From NCBI RefSeq assembly GCF_017305435.1, contig NZ_JAFKIP010000007.1, positions 62,001-126,000 of the forward strand: a DNA stretch of 64,000 bases. Direction: 5' to 3'. A program made the translations under genes and the position numbers. Every line of letters starts with the position of its first letter. Position 1 is the first letter of the stretch. Below the pieces are notes generated by a model. It searched no databases and was not told the origin of the DNA. It was given only the letters and a program-made list of their open reading frames with translations. This stretch comes from Microbacterium sp. GTDB taxonomy: Bacteria; Actinomycetota; Actinomycetes; Actinomycetales; Microbacteriaceae. Shown here one piece after another: positions 25,236-33,951 of this stretch.

Positions 25236-25907
25236 CTACTCTCCGGCGAGACCTCCGAGCAGGTGCCCGCCGCCGGACGCGGCCTCGCCGCCCATGAGGC
25301 GCTGGAAGCTGCCGAGGTAGTTCGCGGGGTCGAACGGATCGCCGCCCGTCGCGGGCTCACGGCGGGCGACGGCCTCGGCGAGCTCGCGGGCGCCCTTCTC
25401 GACGCGGGCGCTGAGCGGCGCGACCTGGTCGGCCGCCCCTCCCCAATCGCTCGAGGCGGCGAACACGCCCGTCGACACGGCATCGGCGTGGAGGTAGGCG
25501 AACAGCGGCCGGATCGCGTAGTCGATCGCGAGCGAGTGACGCGCCGTCCCGGCGTTGGCTCCGATGAGCACGGGCATGCCGGTGAGGGCATCGGGATCGA
25601 GCACATCGATGAACGACTTGAACAGCCCCGAATAGCTCGTCGAGAAGATCGGCGTCACGACGATGAGTGCGTCGGCGGAGACGACCGTGTTGATCGCCGA
25701 CTCGAGCGCCGGCGGCGCGAACCCGGTCAGCAGGTTGTTCGTGATGTCGTGCGCGAGGTCGCGCAGCTCGATCGTGTCGACGGATGCCGCGATGTCCCGC
25801 TCCGCGAGCTGAGCGACCGTCGCCGCGGCGAGCCGGTCGGCGAGCATGCGCGTCGAGGACGGGTTCGACAGCCCCGCCGAGACGACGGCGATCCGGCGCG
25901 CGGTCAT
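25236..25907 (-). CDS. NADPH-dependent FMN reductase, CE1759-type
   Basis: 223 residues with flavodoxin-like FMN-binding patterns: VVSAGLSNPSSTRMLADRL near the start and VVTPIFSTSYSGLFKSFID in the middle. The N- and C-terminal parts match the reductase that accompanies luciferase-like monooxygenases of the CE1758/CE1759 pair. Its ATG overlaps the monooxygenase stop as ATGA, so the two are co-translated: this protein would supply reduced FMN to its partner. The tail after residue 190 (NYLGSFQRLMGGEAASGGGHLL) is typical of this subfamily. Confidence 0.86.
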   Translation of the reverse strand: MTARRIAVVSAGLSNPSSTRMLADRLAAATVAQLAERDIAASVDTIELRDLAHDITNNLLTGFAPPALESAINTVVSADALIVVTPIFSTSYSGLFKSFIDVLDPDALTGMPVLIGANAGTARHSLAIDYAIRPLFAYLHADAVSTGVFAASSDWGGAADQVAPLSARVEKGARELAEAVARREPATGGDPFDPANYLGSFQRLMGGEAASGGGHLLGGLAGE

Positions 25908-27139
25908 CGTGACGCCGCCGCTCCGAATGCGGCGCCGGCGGGGCTCGCCGACGACACCACGTCCTGGTAGGGCGAGGGACCGGACAGGTTGTCGCCGCGG
26001 TTGGCGCGCGGTGTCGCCTGGCGGCTCGGGCCGTCGCCGTAGGTCGCCGTCACGCGCGCCGCATGCGTCGGCGCGTCGGGGACGTTCGCCGGGCGGTTCT
26101 GCGCGAGTTCGCGACGCAGCACCGGCACGACCTCGCCGCCGAGGAAGTCGAGCTGCTCGAGCACGGTCTTCAGCGGGAGCCCGGCGTGGTCCATGAGGAA
26201 CAGCTGCCGCTGGTAGTCGCCGAAGAGATCCCGCATGCCGGCGTAGCGATCGATGACCTGCTGCGGCGAGCCGACCGTCAGCGGCGTCATCTCGCTGAAG
26301 TCCTCGAGCGACGGGCCGTGCCCGTACACCGGCGCGTTGTCGAAGTACGGGCGGAACTGGTTCACGGCATCCTGCGAGTTCTTCGCGATGAACGCCTGGC
26401 CGCCGAGTCCGACGATCGCCGTCTCGGGCGCGCCGTGGCCATAGTGCTCCCAGCGCTGGCGGTAGAGGCCGATGAGCCGCTGGTAGTGCTCGGCGGGCCA
26501 GAAGATGTTGTTCGCGAAGAAGCCGTCGCCGTAGTAGGCGGCCTGCTCGGCGATCTCCGGCGTGCGGATCGAGCCGTGCCACACGAACGGCGCCACGCCG
26601 TCGAGGGGGCGCGGGGTCGCCGTGAATCCCTGCAGAGGCGTGCGGAACTTCCCCTCCCAGTCGACGACGTCCTCACGCCACAGCTTGTGCAGCAGCGCGT
26701 AGTTCTCGATCGCGAGCGGCAGCCCCTGGCGGATGTCCTTGCCGAACCACGGGTAGACGGGGCCCGTGTTGCCGCGACCCATCATGAGGTCCATGCGGCC
26801 GCCGGAAAGGTGCTGCAGCATCGCGTAGTCCTCGGCGATCTTCACCGGGTCGTTGGTCGTGATGAGCGTCGTCGAGGTCGAGAGGATCAGCCGCTCGGTC
26901 TGCGCGGCGAGGTAGGCGAGCGTCGTCGTCGGCGAAGACGACCAGAACGGCGGGTTGTGGTGCTCGCCGAGGGCGAAGACGTCGAGGCCCACCTCTTCCG
27001 CATGCTTGGCGATCGTGACGGATGCCTGAATGCGCTCGGCCTCGCTCGGGGTGTGCCCCGTGGTCGGATCCTGCGTGATGTCGCTGACCGTCATGATGCC
27101 GAACTGCATCTGCTGCGCCATCGGCTGCTGCTCGTCCAC
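25904..27139 (-). CDS. Luciferase-like FMN-dependent monooxygenase, CE1758-type
   Basis: About 411 residues of a bacterial-luciferase (LLM) TIM barrel: MQFGIMTVSDI, GLDVFALGEHHNPPFW, LSTSTTLITTNDPVKIAEDYAMLQHLSGGRMDLMMGRG, and VGSPQQVIDRY. These enzymes oxygenate organic substrates with reduced FMN supplied by a reductase, here the overlapping gene. The natural substrate is unknown. The start is set at GTG 27139, preceded by GGCAGGG; an in-frame ATG at 27178 would add 13 residues. The last 40 residues are Ala/Ser/Pro-rich and probably unstructured. Confidence 0.87.
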   Translation of the reverse strand: MDEQQPMAQQMQFGIMTVSDITQDPTTGHTPSEAERIQASVTIAKHAEEVGLDVFALGEHHNPPFWSSSPTTTLAYLAAQTERLILSTSTTLITTNDPVKIAEDYAMLQHLSGGRMDLMMGRGNTGPVYPWFGKDIRQGLPLAIENYALLHKLWREDVVDWEGKFRTPLQGFTATPRPLDGVAPFVWHGSIRTPEIAEQAAYYGDGFFANNIFWPAEHYQRLIGLYRQRWEHYGHGAPETAIVGLGGQAFIAKNSQDAVNQFRPYFDNAPVYGHGPSLEDFSEMTPLTVGSPQQVIDRYAGMRDLFGDYQRQLFLMDHAGLPLKTVLEQLDFLGGEVVPVLRRELAQNRPANVPDAPTHAARVTATYGDGPSRQATPRANRGDNLSGPSPYQDVVSSASPAGAAFGAAASR

Positions 27140-27245
27140 GGTTTCCCTGCCTTCCGGATGCCTCGGCATCCAATACATGCAAATGAATGTATCTGATCCA
27201 ACGCGGCGACGTCCAGGTTATTCCCGGCGAGTAGGGTTGCCTGCG

Positions 27246-28370
27246 ATGACTCAGCCGCCCGCGCCGCCTGCCCCGACCACCGGCACGACGCCGAAGGTGA
27301 AGCGCCGGGTCCCGCTGTGGGACAACGCCCGCTTCGCCTGCGTCGTGCTCGTGGTCCTCGGGCACGCGACCCAGCGACTGACCTACGACAGCGATGTCGC
27401 GCTCGGTCTGTACCTGCTCGTCTACGCCTTCCACATGCCGGCGTTCGCGATCATCTCGGGCTACTTCTCGAAGTCGGACGCGCCCAGCCGCCGCCAGATG
27501 GCGCGTGTCATGACAGACATCGTCGCCCCGTACGTCATCTTCGAGGCGCTGTGGACCCTGACGAAGTGGCTCGTCGAGGGTCGGGCGAATCCGAACTTCA
27601 CCGAGCCGTCGTGGACGCTCTGGTTCCTGCTCGCCCTCGCGATCTTCCGCCTGATCCTGCCCTACCTGGCGCTGCTGCGCTGGCCGCTGCTGTGGACGGT
27701 GGTCATCTCGATCGCCGCCGGGTACTGGTCGAACGTCGACTCGACCCTGTCGCTCTCGCGCACCCTGGGGCTCCTGCCCTTCTTCACGCTGGGGTGGTGG
27801 CTCGCGCACCATGACGTCGTGGCGCGTCTGCGGCTGCTGCAGCGCCGCCGACTGTGGGTGCGCGTGGGCGCGCTCGCCCTGTTCGCCCTCACGGGGTTCA
27901 TCGCCTGGTTCTTCGTCGACACGTGGCGCGCCGTGAACCTGCGTGAATGGCTCTTCTACGACGAGAGCTACGCCGACCTCGGCGGCCCGTGGTGGTCGGG
28001 TGCGGTGCGTCTCGCGCTCATGGCGATCGCCCTCGTGCTGAGCGTCGCGTTCTTCGCGCTCGTGCCGCGCGGCACGTACTGGTGGTCGCACTTCGGCCAG
28101 TACACGATGTACGTCTACCTGCTGCACTCGTTCGTGCTCTACCCGTTCCGCGAGAGCGGAGTCCTGCGCGACGCCGAGCCGACATGGCTCTGGCTGCCGG
28201 CGGTCATCGTGCTGTCCGTGGTCATCGCGCTGGCCCTCGCCACGAAGCCCGTGCGGACGGTGTTCCGCCCCCTCATCGAGCCGCGGCCGGCGTGGCTGTT
28301 CGCCGATCCGGCGCTCGCCGGACGCGAGGGGCACCGCAACGATCCGACGGGCTCGCGGCGATCCCGCTAG
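27246..28370 (+). CDS. Acyltransferase 3 family membrane protein
   Basis: 374 residues, about ten membrane segments. The acyltransferase-3 hallmark is present: WDNARFACVVLVVLGHATQRL with the catalytic-type His, then FHMPAFAIISGYFSK, PSWTLWFLLALAIFRLILPYL, and QYTMYVYLLHSFVLYPF. Members O-acetylate sugars, lipids or cell-wall polymers. ATG 27246 is preceded by TAGGGT at 8 nt; upstream open frame is anti-sense to the LLM gene and ignored. The stop overlaps the end of the convergent MarR gene by 4 nt. Confidence 0.87.
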   Translation: MTQPPAPPAPTTGTTPKVKRRVPLWDNARFACVVLVVLGHATQRLTYDSDVALGLYLLVYAFHMPAFAIISGYFSKSDAPSRRQMARVMTDIVAPYVIFEALWTLTKWLVEGRANPNFTEPSWTLWFLLALAIFRLILPYLALLRWPLLWTVVISIAAGYWSNVDSTLSLSRTLGLLPFFTLGWWLAHHDVVARLRLLQRRRLWVRVGALALFALTGFIAWFFVDTWRAVNLREWLFYDESYADLGGPWWSGAVRLALMAIALVLSVAFFALVPRGTYWWSHFGQYTMYVYLLHSFVLYPFRESGVLRDAEPTWLWLPAVIVLSVVIALALATKPVRTVFRPLIEPRPAWLFADPALAGREGHRNDPTGSRRSR

Positions 28371-28849
28371 GCGGTCCCGCTAAGCGTCGGGCGTCCCGGG
28401 CCGCTATCCCCGCGCAGCGCGCGGATCATCGCCGCGAGAATCCGGCGCGCGTCCTCCTGCTCGGCATCGGTGAGCTCGGAGAGCATCCGACGCTCCACCG
28501 AGCGCACCGCGAGGCTCGCCTCCTCGAGGCGCCGTCGCCCCCGTGCCGTCAAGCGGGTCGGAAGCGTCCTGCCCACCGGCGGCTCTGCCGGGCGCGTCAC
28601 GCTGCCCTCGCGCTCCAGCTGGCGCAGCAGGACGTTCATGGACTGCCGCGTCACGAACGTCCCGCGGGCGAGCTCGGAGTTCGACAGGCCAGGGCGCTGA
28701 GCCAGCAACTCGAGGCAGGAGTAGTGCGTGACCGTCATCCCCAGCGGCTGCAGCACCTCCTCCATCGCCGCTCGCAGGGCGCTCGACGCCTCCTTCAGCC
28801 GATAGCCGAGGGACGTCTGCAGTTCGATGCGCTCATCGTTTTGACCCAT
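28367..28849 (-). CDS. MarR family transcriptional regulator
   Basis: 160 residues with winged-helix DNA-binding features: VTHYSCLELLAQRPGLSNSELARGTFVTRQSMNVLLRQLEREGSVTRP, and a wing GRTLPTRLTARGRRRLEE. MarR proteins usually repress their own gene and a divergent one, and release DNA on binding a small phenolic or oxidant ligand. Two perfect 18-bp operators lie in the 63-bp gap to the VOC gene, one overlapping this gene's start codon. ATG 28849 is consistent with that arrangement. No cysteine typical of OhrR sensors sits in the N-terminal helix; Cys45 could be examined. Confidence 0.92.
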   Translation of the reverse strand: MGQNDERIELQTSLGYRLKEASSALRAAMEEVLQPLGMTVTHYSCLELLAQRPGLSNSELARGTFVTRQSMNVLLRQLEREGSVTRPAEPPVGRTLPTRLTARGRRRLEEASLAVRSVERRMLSELTDAEQEDARRILAAMIRALRGDSGPGRPTLSGTA

Positions 28850-28893
28850 GTCAGTAGTCTGACATACACTCATGTGTGTCAGAAAACTGACAC
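28848..28893. promoter_or_regulatory. Twin MarR operators
   Basis: Two perfect 18-bp palindromes share the core TGTCAG-N4-CTGACA: ATGTCAG-TAGT-CTGACAT at 28848-28865 and GTGTCAG-AAAA-CTGACAC at 28876-28893. Their centres are 28 bp apart. The first covers the MarR start codon, and the second ends 8 bp before the GAGGAG Shine-Dalgarno of the VOC gene. This is exactly where an autoregulating repressor would act on both genes. Confidence 0.82.
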
Positions 28894-28912
28894 GACAGTG
28901 AGGAGCACGACC

Positions 28913-29281
28913 ATGACCGCCACCGGCCCCGATTTCATCTCCCTCCAGGTCCGCGACCTCTCGGTGTCGCAGGCGTTCTACGAGCAGTACCTGGGGCTCG
29001 TGCGCTCGCCGGCCGGTCCGCCGCACGCGGTCGTGTTCGAGACGACGCCGATCGCGTTCGCCCTGCGCGACATCGTCCCCGGCACCGACCTCGACGCCGC
29101 CGCCCAGCCCGGCATCGGCGTCGCCATCTGGCTGCACACCACCGACGTGCAGGCGATCCACGACGCTCTCGTCGCCGACGGGCGGGACATCGCCGCCGCT
29201 CCCATCGACGGTCCGTTCGGGAGGACGTTCACCTTCACGGACCCCGACGGATACCTCATCACGCTGCACGACCGCGCCTGA
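28913..29281 (+). CDS. VOC (glyoxalase/dioxygenase superfamily) protein
   Basis: 122 residues, two beta-alpha-beta-beta-beta modules: FISLQVRDLSVSQAFYEQYLGL at the N-terminus and FTFTDPDGYLITLHD at the C-terminus with the metal-site-like Glu/His region. VOC proteins include glyoxalases, fosfomycin or bleomycin resistance proteins and dioxygenases. The divergent MarR gene and the operators suggest inducible detoxification. ATG 28913 follows GAGGAG with good spacing, one of the few clear Shine-Dalgarno starts here. Confidence 0.87.
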   Translation: MTATGPDFISLQVRDLSVSQAFYEQYLGLVRSPAGPPHAVVFETTPIAFALRDIVPGTDLDAAAQPGIGVAIWLHTTDVQAIHDALVADGRDIAAAPIDGPFGRTFTFTDPDGYLITLHDRA

Positions 29282-29356
29282 CGGGGCAGACGCCCTCGCG
29301 GCTTCATCGGACGCAACATTCGCGCGTCCGCGCCGGGGGCGTCCTAGCCTCGGTTC

Positions 29357-30367
29357 ATGACCGACTTGAATCTGCCGATCCTCGACCTCTCCCAGCTCGA
29401 CGACGGACCCGAGGCGGCCGCCGCGTTCCGGAGCGCGCTGCGCGACGCGACGCACGACGTCGGCTTCTTCTACCTGACCGGTACGGGGGTCACGCCCGAG
29501 CTCGAGGCGCGACTGCACCGCACCGCGCGCGCGTTCTTCGACCTGCCCGAGGCCGACAAGCTCGCGATCGAGAACGTGAACAGCCCGCACTTCCGCGGCT
29601 ACACGCGCGTCGGCGGCGAGCGCACGCAGGGCCAGGTCGACTGGCGCGAGCAGATCGACATCGGCCCCGAGCGGGACGCCGTGGACGACGAGGATGCGCC
29701 GGACTTCGCGCGCCTGATCGGCCCGAACCTCTGGCCCGACGCGCAGCCCGAGCTGCGCGAGGTCGCGACCGAGTGGCAGGAGCACCTCGCGGGCGTCGCG
29801 CGCAAGCTGCTGCGAGCCTGGGCGCTGACCCTCGGCGCCCCGGAGAGCTACTTCGACGAGCACTTCGGCGAGCCGGCGACGCTGCTGAAGATCGTCCGCT
29901 ACCCGGGTTCGCGCGAGCCGGAGCCCCAGCAGGGCGTCGGGGCGCACAAGGACGCGGGCGTGCTGACGCTGCTCTGGGTCGAGCCCGGAAAGGGCGGCCT
30001 GCAGGTGCAGCGGGACGGGACCTGGGTGGATGCCCCGTCGGTCCCGGGCGCGTTCGTCGTGAACATCGGCGAGATGCTCGAGTACGCGACCGGCGGCTAC
30101 CTGATCGCGACGAACCATCGCGTCGTCTCGCCGCGCTACCCCGACGACCGGATCTCGGTGCCGTACTTCTTCAACCCGGCGCTCGACTCGCGTCTGCCGC
30201 TGATCGAACTGCCCGCCGAGCTCGCGGCGCAGGCCCGCGGAGTGACGCAGGATCCCACCAACCCGATCCACGCCCTCTACGGCGAGAACGCGCTCAAGTC
30301 GCGCCTGCGCGCCCACCCCGACGTCGCCGAGCGCTGGCACGCCGACCTGCTCGCCTCGCGCGCCTAG
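29357..30367 (+). CDS. 2-oxoglutarate/Fe(II)-dependent dioxygenase (IPNS family)
   Basis: 336 residues. The N-terminal DIOX_N segment LPILDLSQL and DVGFFYLTGTGV is followed by the 2OG-Fe(II) core with HxD in GAHKDAGVLTLLW, the distal His in TNHRVVSPRYPDDRIS, and Arg in DRISVPYFFNP for 2-oxoglutarate. Homologues hydroxylate or desaturate small molecules; the substrate is not identifiable. ATG 29357 follows TAGCCT by 6 nt (leaderless type). It ends 20 bp before a strong bidirectional terminator shared with rpsO. Confidence 0.9.
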   Translation: MTDLNLPILDLSQLDDGPEAAAAFRSALRDATHDVGFFYLTGTGVTPELEARLHRTARAFFDLPEADKLAIENVNSPHFRGYTRVGGERTQGQVDWREQIDIGPERDAVDDEDAPDFARLIGPNLWPDAQPELREVATEWQEHLAGVARKLLRAWALTLGAPESYFDEHFGEPATLLKIVRYPGSREPEPQQGVGAHKDAGVLTLLWVEPGKGGLQVQRDGTWVDAPSVPGAFVVNIGEMLEYATGGYLIATNHRVVSPRYPDDRISVPYFFNPALDSRLPLIELPAELAAQARGVTQDPTNPIHALYGENALKSRLRAHPDVAERWHADLLASRA

Positions 30368-30386
30368 GCATCCCGCCGGGAATGAC

Positions 30387-30417
30387 GAGAGCCGCCCCAC
30401 ACCGTGGGGCGGCTCTC
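30387..30417. terminator. Bidirectional terminator between dioxygenase gene and rpsO
   Basis: A perfect 14-bp GC-rich stem, GAGAGCCGCCCCAC (30387-30400) and its complement (30404-30417), closed by the 3-nt loop ACC, lies between two convergent genes. Confidence 0.88.
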
Positions 30418-30456
30418 CAAGAATGTTTCGCGCGATTGAACGCTGGACGCTGATGC

Positions 30457-30726
30457 TTAGCGGCGAAGACCCAGACGCTCGATGAGCGAGCGGTAACGGT
30501 TGATGTCGACATCCTGCAGGTAACCCAGCAGGCGACGGCGCTGACCGACGAGCAGGAACAGCCCACGACGCGAGTGGTGGTCGTGCTTGTGCTCCTTGAG
30601 GTGCTCGGTGAGATCCTTGATGCGCTGCGTCAGCATCGCGACCTGCACCTCGGGGGATCCGGTGTCACCGGGGTGCGTCGCGTACTCTTCGATGATCGCC
30701 TTCTTGACGTCTGCTTCCAGTGCCAT
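30457..30726 (-). CDS. rpsO: 30S ribosomal protein S15
   Basis: 89 residues, the normal length. Signature sequences are [45 protein letters not shown] and [13 protein letters not shown]15 binds the central domain of 16S rRNA early in small-subunit assembly. ATG 30726 is preceded by AAGGGGA. Unlike many bacteria, pnp is not adjacent; here rpsO stands alone between the dioxygenase gene and an MFS transporter gene, ending at the shared terminator. Confidence 0.98.
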   Translation of the reverse strand: MALEADVKKAIIEEYATHPGDTGSPEVQVAMLTQRIKDLTEHLKEHKHDHHSRRGLFLLVGQRRRLLGYLQDVDINRYRSLIERLGLRR

Positions 30727-30878
30727 AGGTGATCCCCTTCCTCTTTGTTGCGCGGCGCCCGACGCCTGATACGTGGGCTCTCTTTCTCCGCGGCCGATCC
30801 AACGGCAACCTGAAGAGTCTACCAGCGCACGGATGCCACGGCGAATCCCGTCGGCGCGGCTGCCGGTAGCCTCGATGA

Positions 30879-32204
30879 GTGAGTACCCCCAAGCGCCTGC
30901 CGCGTCTGCGGCGCGAGCATTTCATCGATCTGCGACCGTTCCGTGTGAGCCCCGCCTTCGCGCGGCTGTGGGTCGGGTCGACGCTCGCCGGTCTCGGCGG
31001 CCAGCTCACGATCGTCGCCGTCATGCTGCACGTCTACGAACTGACCGGCGACACCTTCGCCGTCTCGATGGTCGCCGTCGTCGGTCTCGTCCCCATGGTC
31101 ATCGCCGGCCTCTACGGCGGAATGCTGGCGGATGCCTTCGACCGCCGCCTCGTCGCTCTGCTCGCGGCATCCGTGACCTTCGTCTCGACGCTGCTCCTCG
31201 CGATCCTCGCGTGGTCGGGGCACGAGAGCGTGGCGTGGCTGTTCGTCCTGTCCGCGGTCAACTCTTCGGCGAACTCGATCGTCGGTGCGACGAAGTCGGC
31301 GATCACGCCGCGCCTCCTCCCCCGCGAGCTGCTGCCGGCGGCCGCCGCGCTCCAGGGCATCACGGTGGGGATCATGGTGATGGCAGGGCCGGCTCTCGCG
31401 GGAGTGCTCGTCGCGTTCACCGGCTACGCGTGGACGTACTCGATCGACGTCGTCCTCATGACGAGCCTGTTCCTGGGCCTGTGGACGCTGCCGCGCATCC
31501 GCCCCGAGGGCGAGATCGTCCGCCCGGGGCTGGAGTCGCTGCGTGACGGGCTGCGGTTCCTGAAGCGCGCGCCGAACATCCGCCTGCAGTACATCCTCGA
31601 CATCACGGCGATGACCTTCGGCCATCCGATCGCGCTGTTCCCCGCGATCGGAGCCGTGCTCCTGGGCGGCGGCGCGATCACGACCGGCGCTCTCACCGCC
31701 GCGATCGCGGCCGGCGCCTTCATCTCGAGCCTGTTCTCCGGCCCGATCGGGCGCTACCGGTGGCACGGCATCGGCATCCAGCGTTCGATCCAGGTGTTCG
31801 GTGCGGCGACGGCACTGTTCGGCCTCGTGCTCGTCGCGGGCGCGCTCGGCTGGTTCGCTCCGGCCGCGGTCGACGAATCCCACGCGAACCTCGTTCTCAT
31901 CGTGCTCGCGATGATCGCGCTCGCTCTCACGGGCGCGGCCGACAACGTCAGCGCGATCTACCGGTCGACGATGATGCAGGCGGCCGTTCCCGACACGATG
32001 CGCGGGCGCCTCCAGGGGGTGTTCATGGTCGTCGTCGCGGGCGGACCGCGTATCGGGGCACTGTACGCGGGCACCCTCGCGACGCTCACCGCGCTGTGGG
32101 TGCCCTCCCTCGTCGGCGGGCTCCTCATCGTCGCGCTCGTCGGCGTGCTGGTGCGGTTCAACCCCGGCTTCCGCTCGTACGACGCGGAGCACCCCGTCCC
32201 GTAA
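30879..32204 (+). CDS. Major facilitator superfamily exporter
   Basis: 441 residues with about twelve membrane segments. After a basic N-terminus come [38 protein letters not shown] (the motif A loop), and a second-half loop [10 protein letters not shown]. This resembles the MFS_3/EntS-type exporters, often of siderophores or drugs, but no biosynthetic genes are nearby. The GTG at 30879 is preceded at 6 nt by TAGCCT, a leaderless-type start. Substrate unknown. Confidence 0.86.
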   Translation: MSTPKRLPRLRREHFIDLRPFRVSPAFARLWVGSTLAGLGGQLTIVAVMLHVYELTGDTFAVSMVAVVGLVPMVIAGLYGGMLADAFDRRLVALLAASVTFVSTLLLAILAWSGHESVAWLFVLSAVNSSANSIVGATKSAITPRLLPRELLPAAAALQGITVGIMVMAGPALAGVLVAFTGYAWTYSIDVVLMTSLFLGLWTLPRIRPEGEIVRPGLESLRDGLRFLKRAPNIRLQYILDITAMTFGHPIALFPAIGAVLLGGGAITTGALTAAIAAGAFISSLFSGPIGRYRWHGIGIQRSIQVFGAATALFGLVLVAGALGWFAPAAVDESHANLVLIVLAMIALALTGAADNVSAIYRSTMMQAAVPDTMRGRLQGVFMVVVAGGPRIGALYAGTLATLTALWVPSLVGGLLIVALVGVLVRFNPGFRSYDAEHPVP

Positions 32205-32296
32205 CACCGCCTCGCAGACTGCCGCACTCCGGCGGATATCGGCCATCGTGCTGCCGCACGGGTCATCGTGTCCGCGATGCGGGCTATCGTCGCCTC

Positions 32297-33331
32297 GTGA
32301 CCTCGCCCTCCCTCTCTGCAGCGCCCGCCGCGCCGGCGTCGATCGCCGTGCAGTTCATCCTGTGCGGAATCGTCTGGGGGTCGAGCTTCCTGTTCATGAA
32401 GGTCGCCCTGGAGGGGATGTCGCCCGCGCAGGTCGTCTGGGGGCGGTTGCTCCTCGGGGCCATCACCCTCGGCGTCTTCGTCGCCCTGCGTCGAGAGCGG
32501 CTGCCGCGACGCGTGGCCGTCTGGGGGCACATGACCGTCCTCGCCGTCTCGTTCTGCGTCGTGCCGTTCCTGCTCTTCTCCTGGGCGCAGCAGCACGTCA
32601 CCAGCGGCCTCGCGAGCATCTACAACGCCACGACGCCGATCATGACGGCGATCATGGCGTGGCTCGTCTTCCGCGTCGAGCGGCTCAAGATCGGCCAGAT
32701 CATCGGCATCCTGGTGGGGATCCTCGGTGTCATGGTCATCATCGCGCCATGGCAGGGCCTCGATCTCTCGCAGAGCCTCGTCGCCCAGCTGACGATCCTC
32801 GGCGCGACGGCCTGCTACGGCTTCAGCCTCGCCTACATGCGACGGTTCACGTCGAATACCGGCATGAGCGCGCTCGTGTTCTCGTTCCTCAACATCGGGA
32901 TCGCCGCGGTGATCATGCTCGCCCTCACGCCCGTGCTCGTGCTGACGCCGGTGCGCCTCGACGTGTGGGTCGTCGGCAGCGTCGTCCTTCTCGGATGCCT
33001 GGGCACCGGCATCGCGTACATCTGGAACCAGAACGCGCTCCGGGCGTGGGGCCCGACGCGCGCATCGACCGTCACCTACATCACGCCCGTCGTCGGGGTG
33101 CTTCTGGGGGTCGTCATCCTCGGCGAGACGCTGACCTGGAACGAGCCGGTCGGCGCACTCGTCGTGTTCGTCGGCATCCTGCTCGCGCAGAACCGGCTGC
33201 GACCGCCGCGGCGGAGCGGAAAAACGACGGGAGCGGATGCCGCACCGGCGACATCCGCTCCCGTGAGACCGCCCGCGGCGGGGCCGGTCAGCTCCCTCAC
33301 GCCTGGATCGAACCCTGCAGGTCGAGGGTGA
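32297..33331 (+). CDS. EamA/DMT family transporter
   Basis: 344 residues with ten membrane segments in two EamA repeats: FILCGIVWGSSFLFMKVALEGMSPAQVVWGRLL in the first, and ILGATACYGFSLAYMRRF followed by TYITPVVGVLLGVVILGETLTWNE in the second. DMT proteins export metabolites or amino acids. GTG 32297 has TATCGT 6 nt upstream. The C-terminal 45 residues after RLRPPRRS are low-complexity, contain the yceI terminator on the other strand, and overlap yceI by 35 nt, so the natural end may be eroded or extended. Confidence 0.85.
   Translation: MTSPSLSAAPAAPASIAVQFILCGIVWGSSFLFMKVALEGMSPAQVVWGRLLLGAITLGVFVALRRERLPRRVAVWGHMTVLAVSFCVVPFLLFSWAQQHVTSGLASIYNATTPIMTAIMAWLVFRVERLKIGQIIGILVGILGVMVIIAPWQGLDLSQSLVAQLTILGATACYGFSLAYMRRFTSNTGMSALVFSFLNIGIAAVIMLALTPVLVLTPVRLDVWVVGSVVLLGCLGTGIAYIWNQNALRAWGPTRASTVTYITPVVGVLLGVVILGETLTWNEPVGALVVFVGILLAQNRLRPPRRSGKTTGADAAPATSAPVRPPAAGPVSSLTPGSNPAGRG
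33220..33264 (-). terminator. Rho-independent terminator of yceI inside the EamA gene
   Basis: On the minus strand a 13-bp perfect stem (33227-33239 with 33252-33264) is followed within 3 nt by five T residues (33220-33224 as A on the plus strand). It starts 33 nt after the yceI stop and lies within the EamA reading frame. Confidence 0.82.
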
Positions 33332-33860
33332 TCGTGACGTCCTTGCCGACGAGCACGCCGCCCGACTCGAGCGCCGCGTTCCAGGTGAGGCCGAAGTCCT
33401 CGCGGTTGACGACGGTCTTCGCCGTCGCGCCGGCCTTGTAGTTGCCGTACGGGTCGGTGCCGAAGCCGCCGAACTCGAGCTCGAACGTGACGGGCTTGGT
33501 GACACCGTGCATCGTCAGGTCGCCGTCGACGAGGAAGTCGCCGCCCTCGTAGCGAACGCCCGTGGAGACGAAGTCGATCGTCGGATAGGTCTCGACGTCG
33601 AAGAAGTCGGCCGAACGCAGGTGGTTGTCGCGGTTCTGGTCGTTCGTCGAGATCGACGCGGCATCCACCGACGCCGTGACCTTCGCCTCGAGGGGGTTCT
33701 CGGGCGCTTCGATCGTGGCGCTCTTGAGCCCGAACTCGCCGCGGACCTTCGAGATCATCATGTGGCGCAGGCTAAAGGTCACCTCACTGTGCGAGGGGTC
33801 GAGCACCCAGGTGCCCGCCTTGTAGCCCGGAACGTCGACGGTCGTGGTGGAGTCGGTCAT
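33297..33860 (-). CDS. YceI family protein
   Basis: 187 residues of the YceI lipocalin-like fold: GTWVLDPSHSEVTFSLRHMMISKVRGEF at the start, NRDNHLRSADFFDVETYP, and VDGDLTMHGVTKPVTFELEFGG. YceI proteins bind isoprenoid lipids and are linked to stress or quinone metabolism. There is no signal peptide, so a cytoplasmic form is expected. ATG 33860 follows AAGGAAAACC. It is transcribed after FKBP but a strong hairpin (33883-33920) separates them; its own terminator is inside the EamA gene. Confidence 0.92.
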   Translation of the reverse strand: MTDSTTTVDVPGYKAGTWVLDPSHSEVTFSLRHMMISKVRGEFGLKSATIEAPENPLEAKVTASVDAASISTNDQNRDNHLRSADFFDVETYPTIDFVSTGVRYEGGDFLVDGDLTMHGVTKPVTFELEFGGFGTDPYGNYKAGATAKTVVNREDFGLTWNAALESGGVLVGKDVTITLDLQGSIQA

Positions 33861-33882
33861 GGTTTTCCTTCGGTGAGACGGA

Positions 33883-33920
33883 AGATGGTCTGCGGGGTGA
33901 AACGCCCCCGCAGACCATCT
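33883..33920 (-). terminator. Hairpin terminator between FKBP gene and yceI
   Basis: Perfect 15-bp stem AGATGGTCTGCGGGG (33883-33897) with its complement (33906-33920), 8-nt loop, 32 nt after the FKBP stop and 23 nt before the yceI start. The following minus-strand sequence, TTCCGTCTCACC, is only weakly T-rich, so partial read-through into yceI is possible. Confidence 0.75.
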
Positions 33921-33951
33921 ATTCCCGCGAATATAAAGTTCTTCTGAACGC

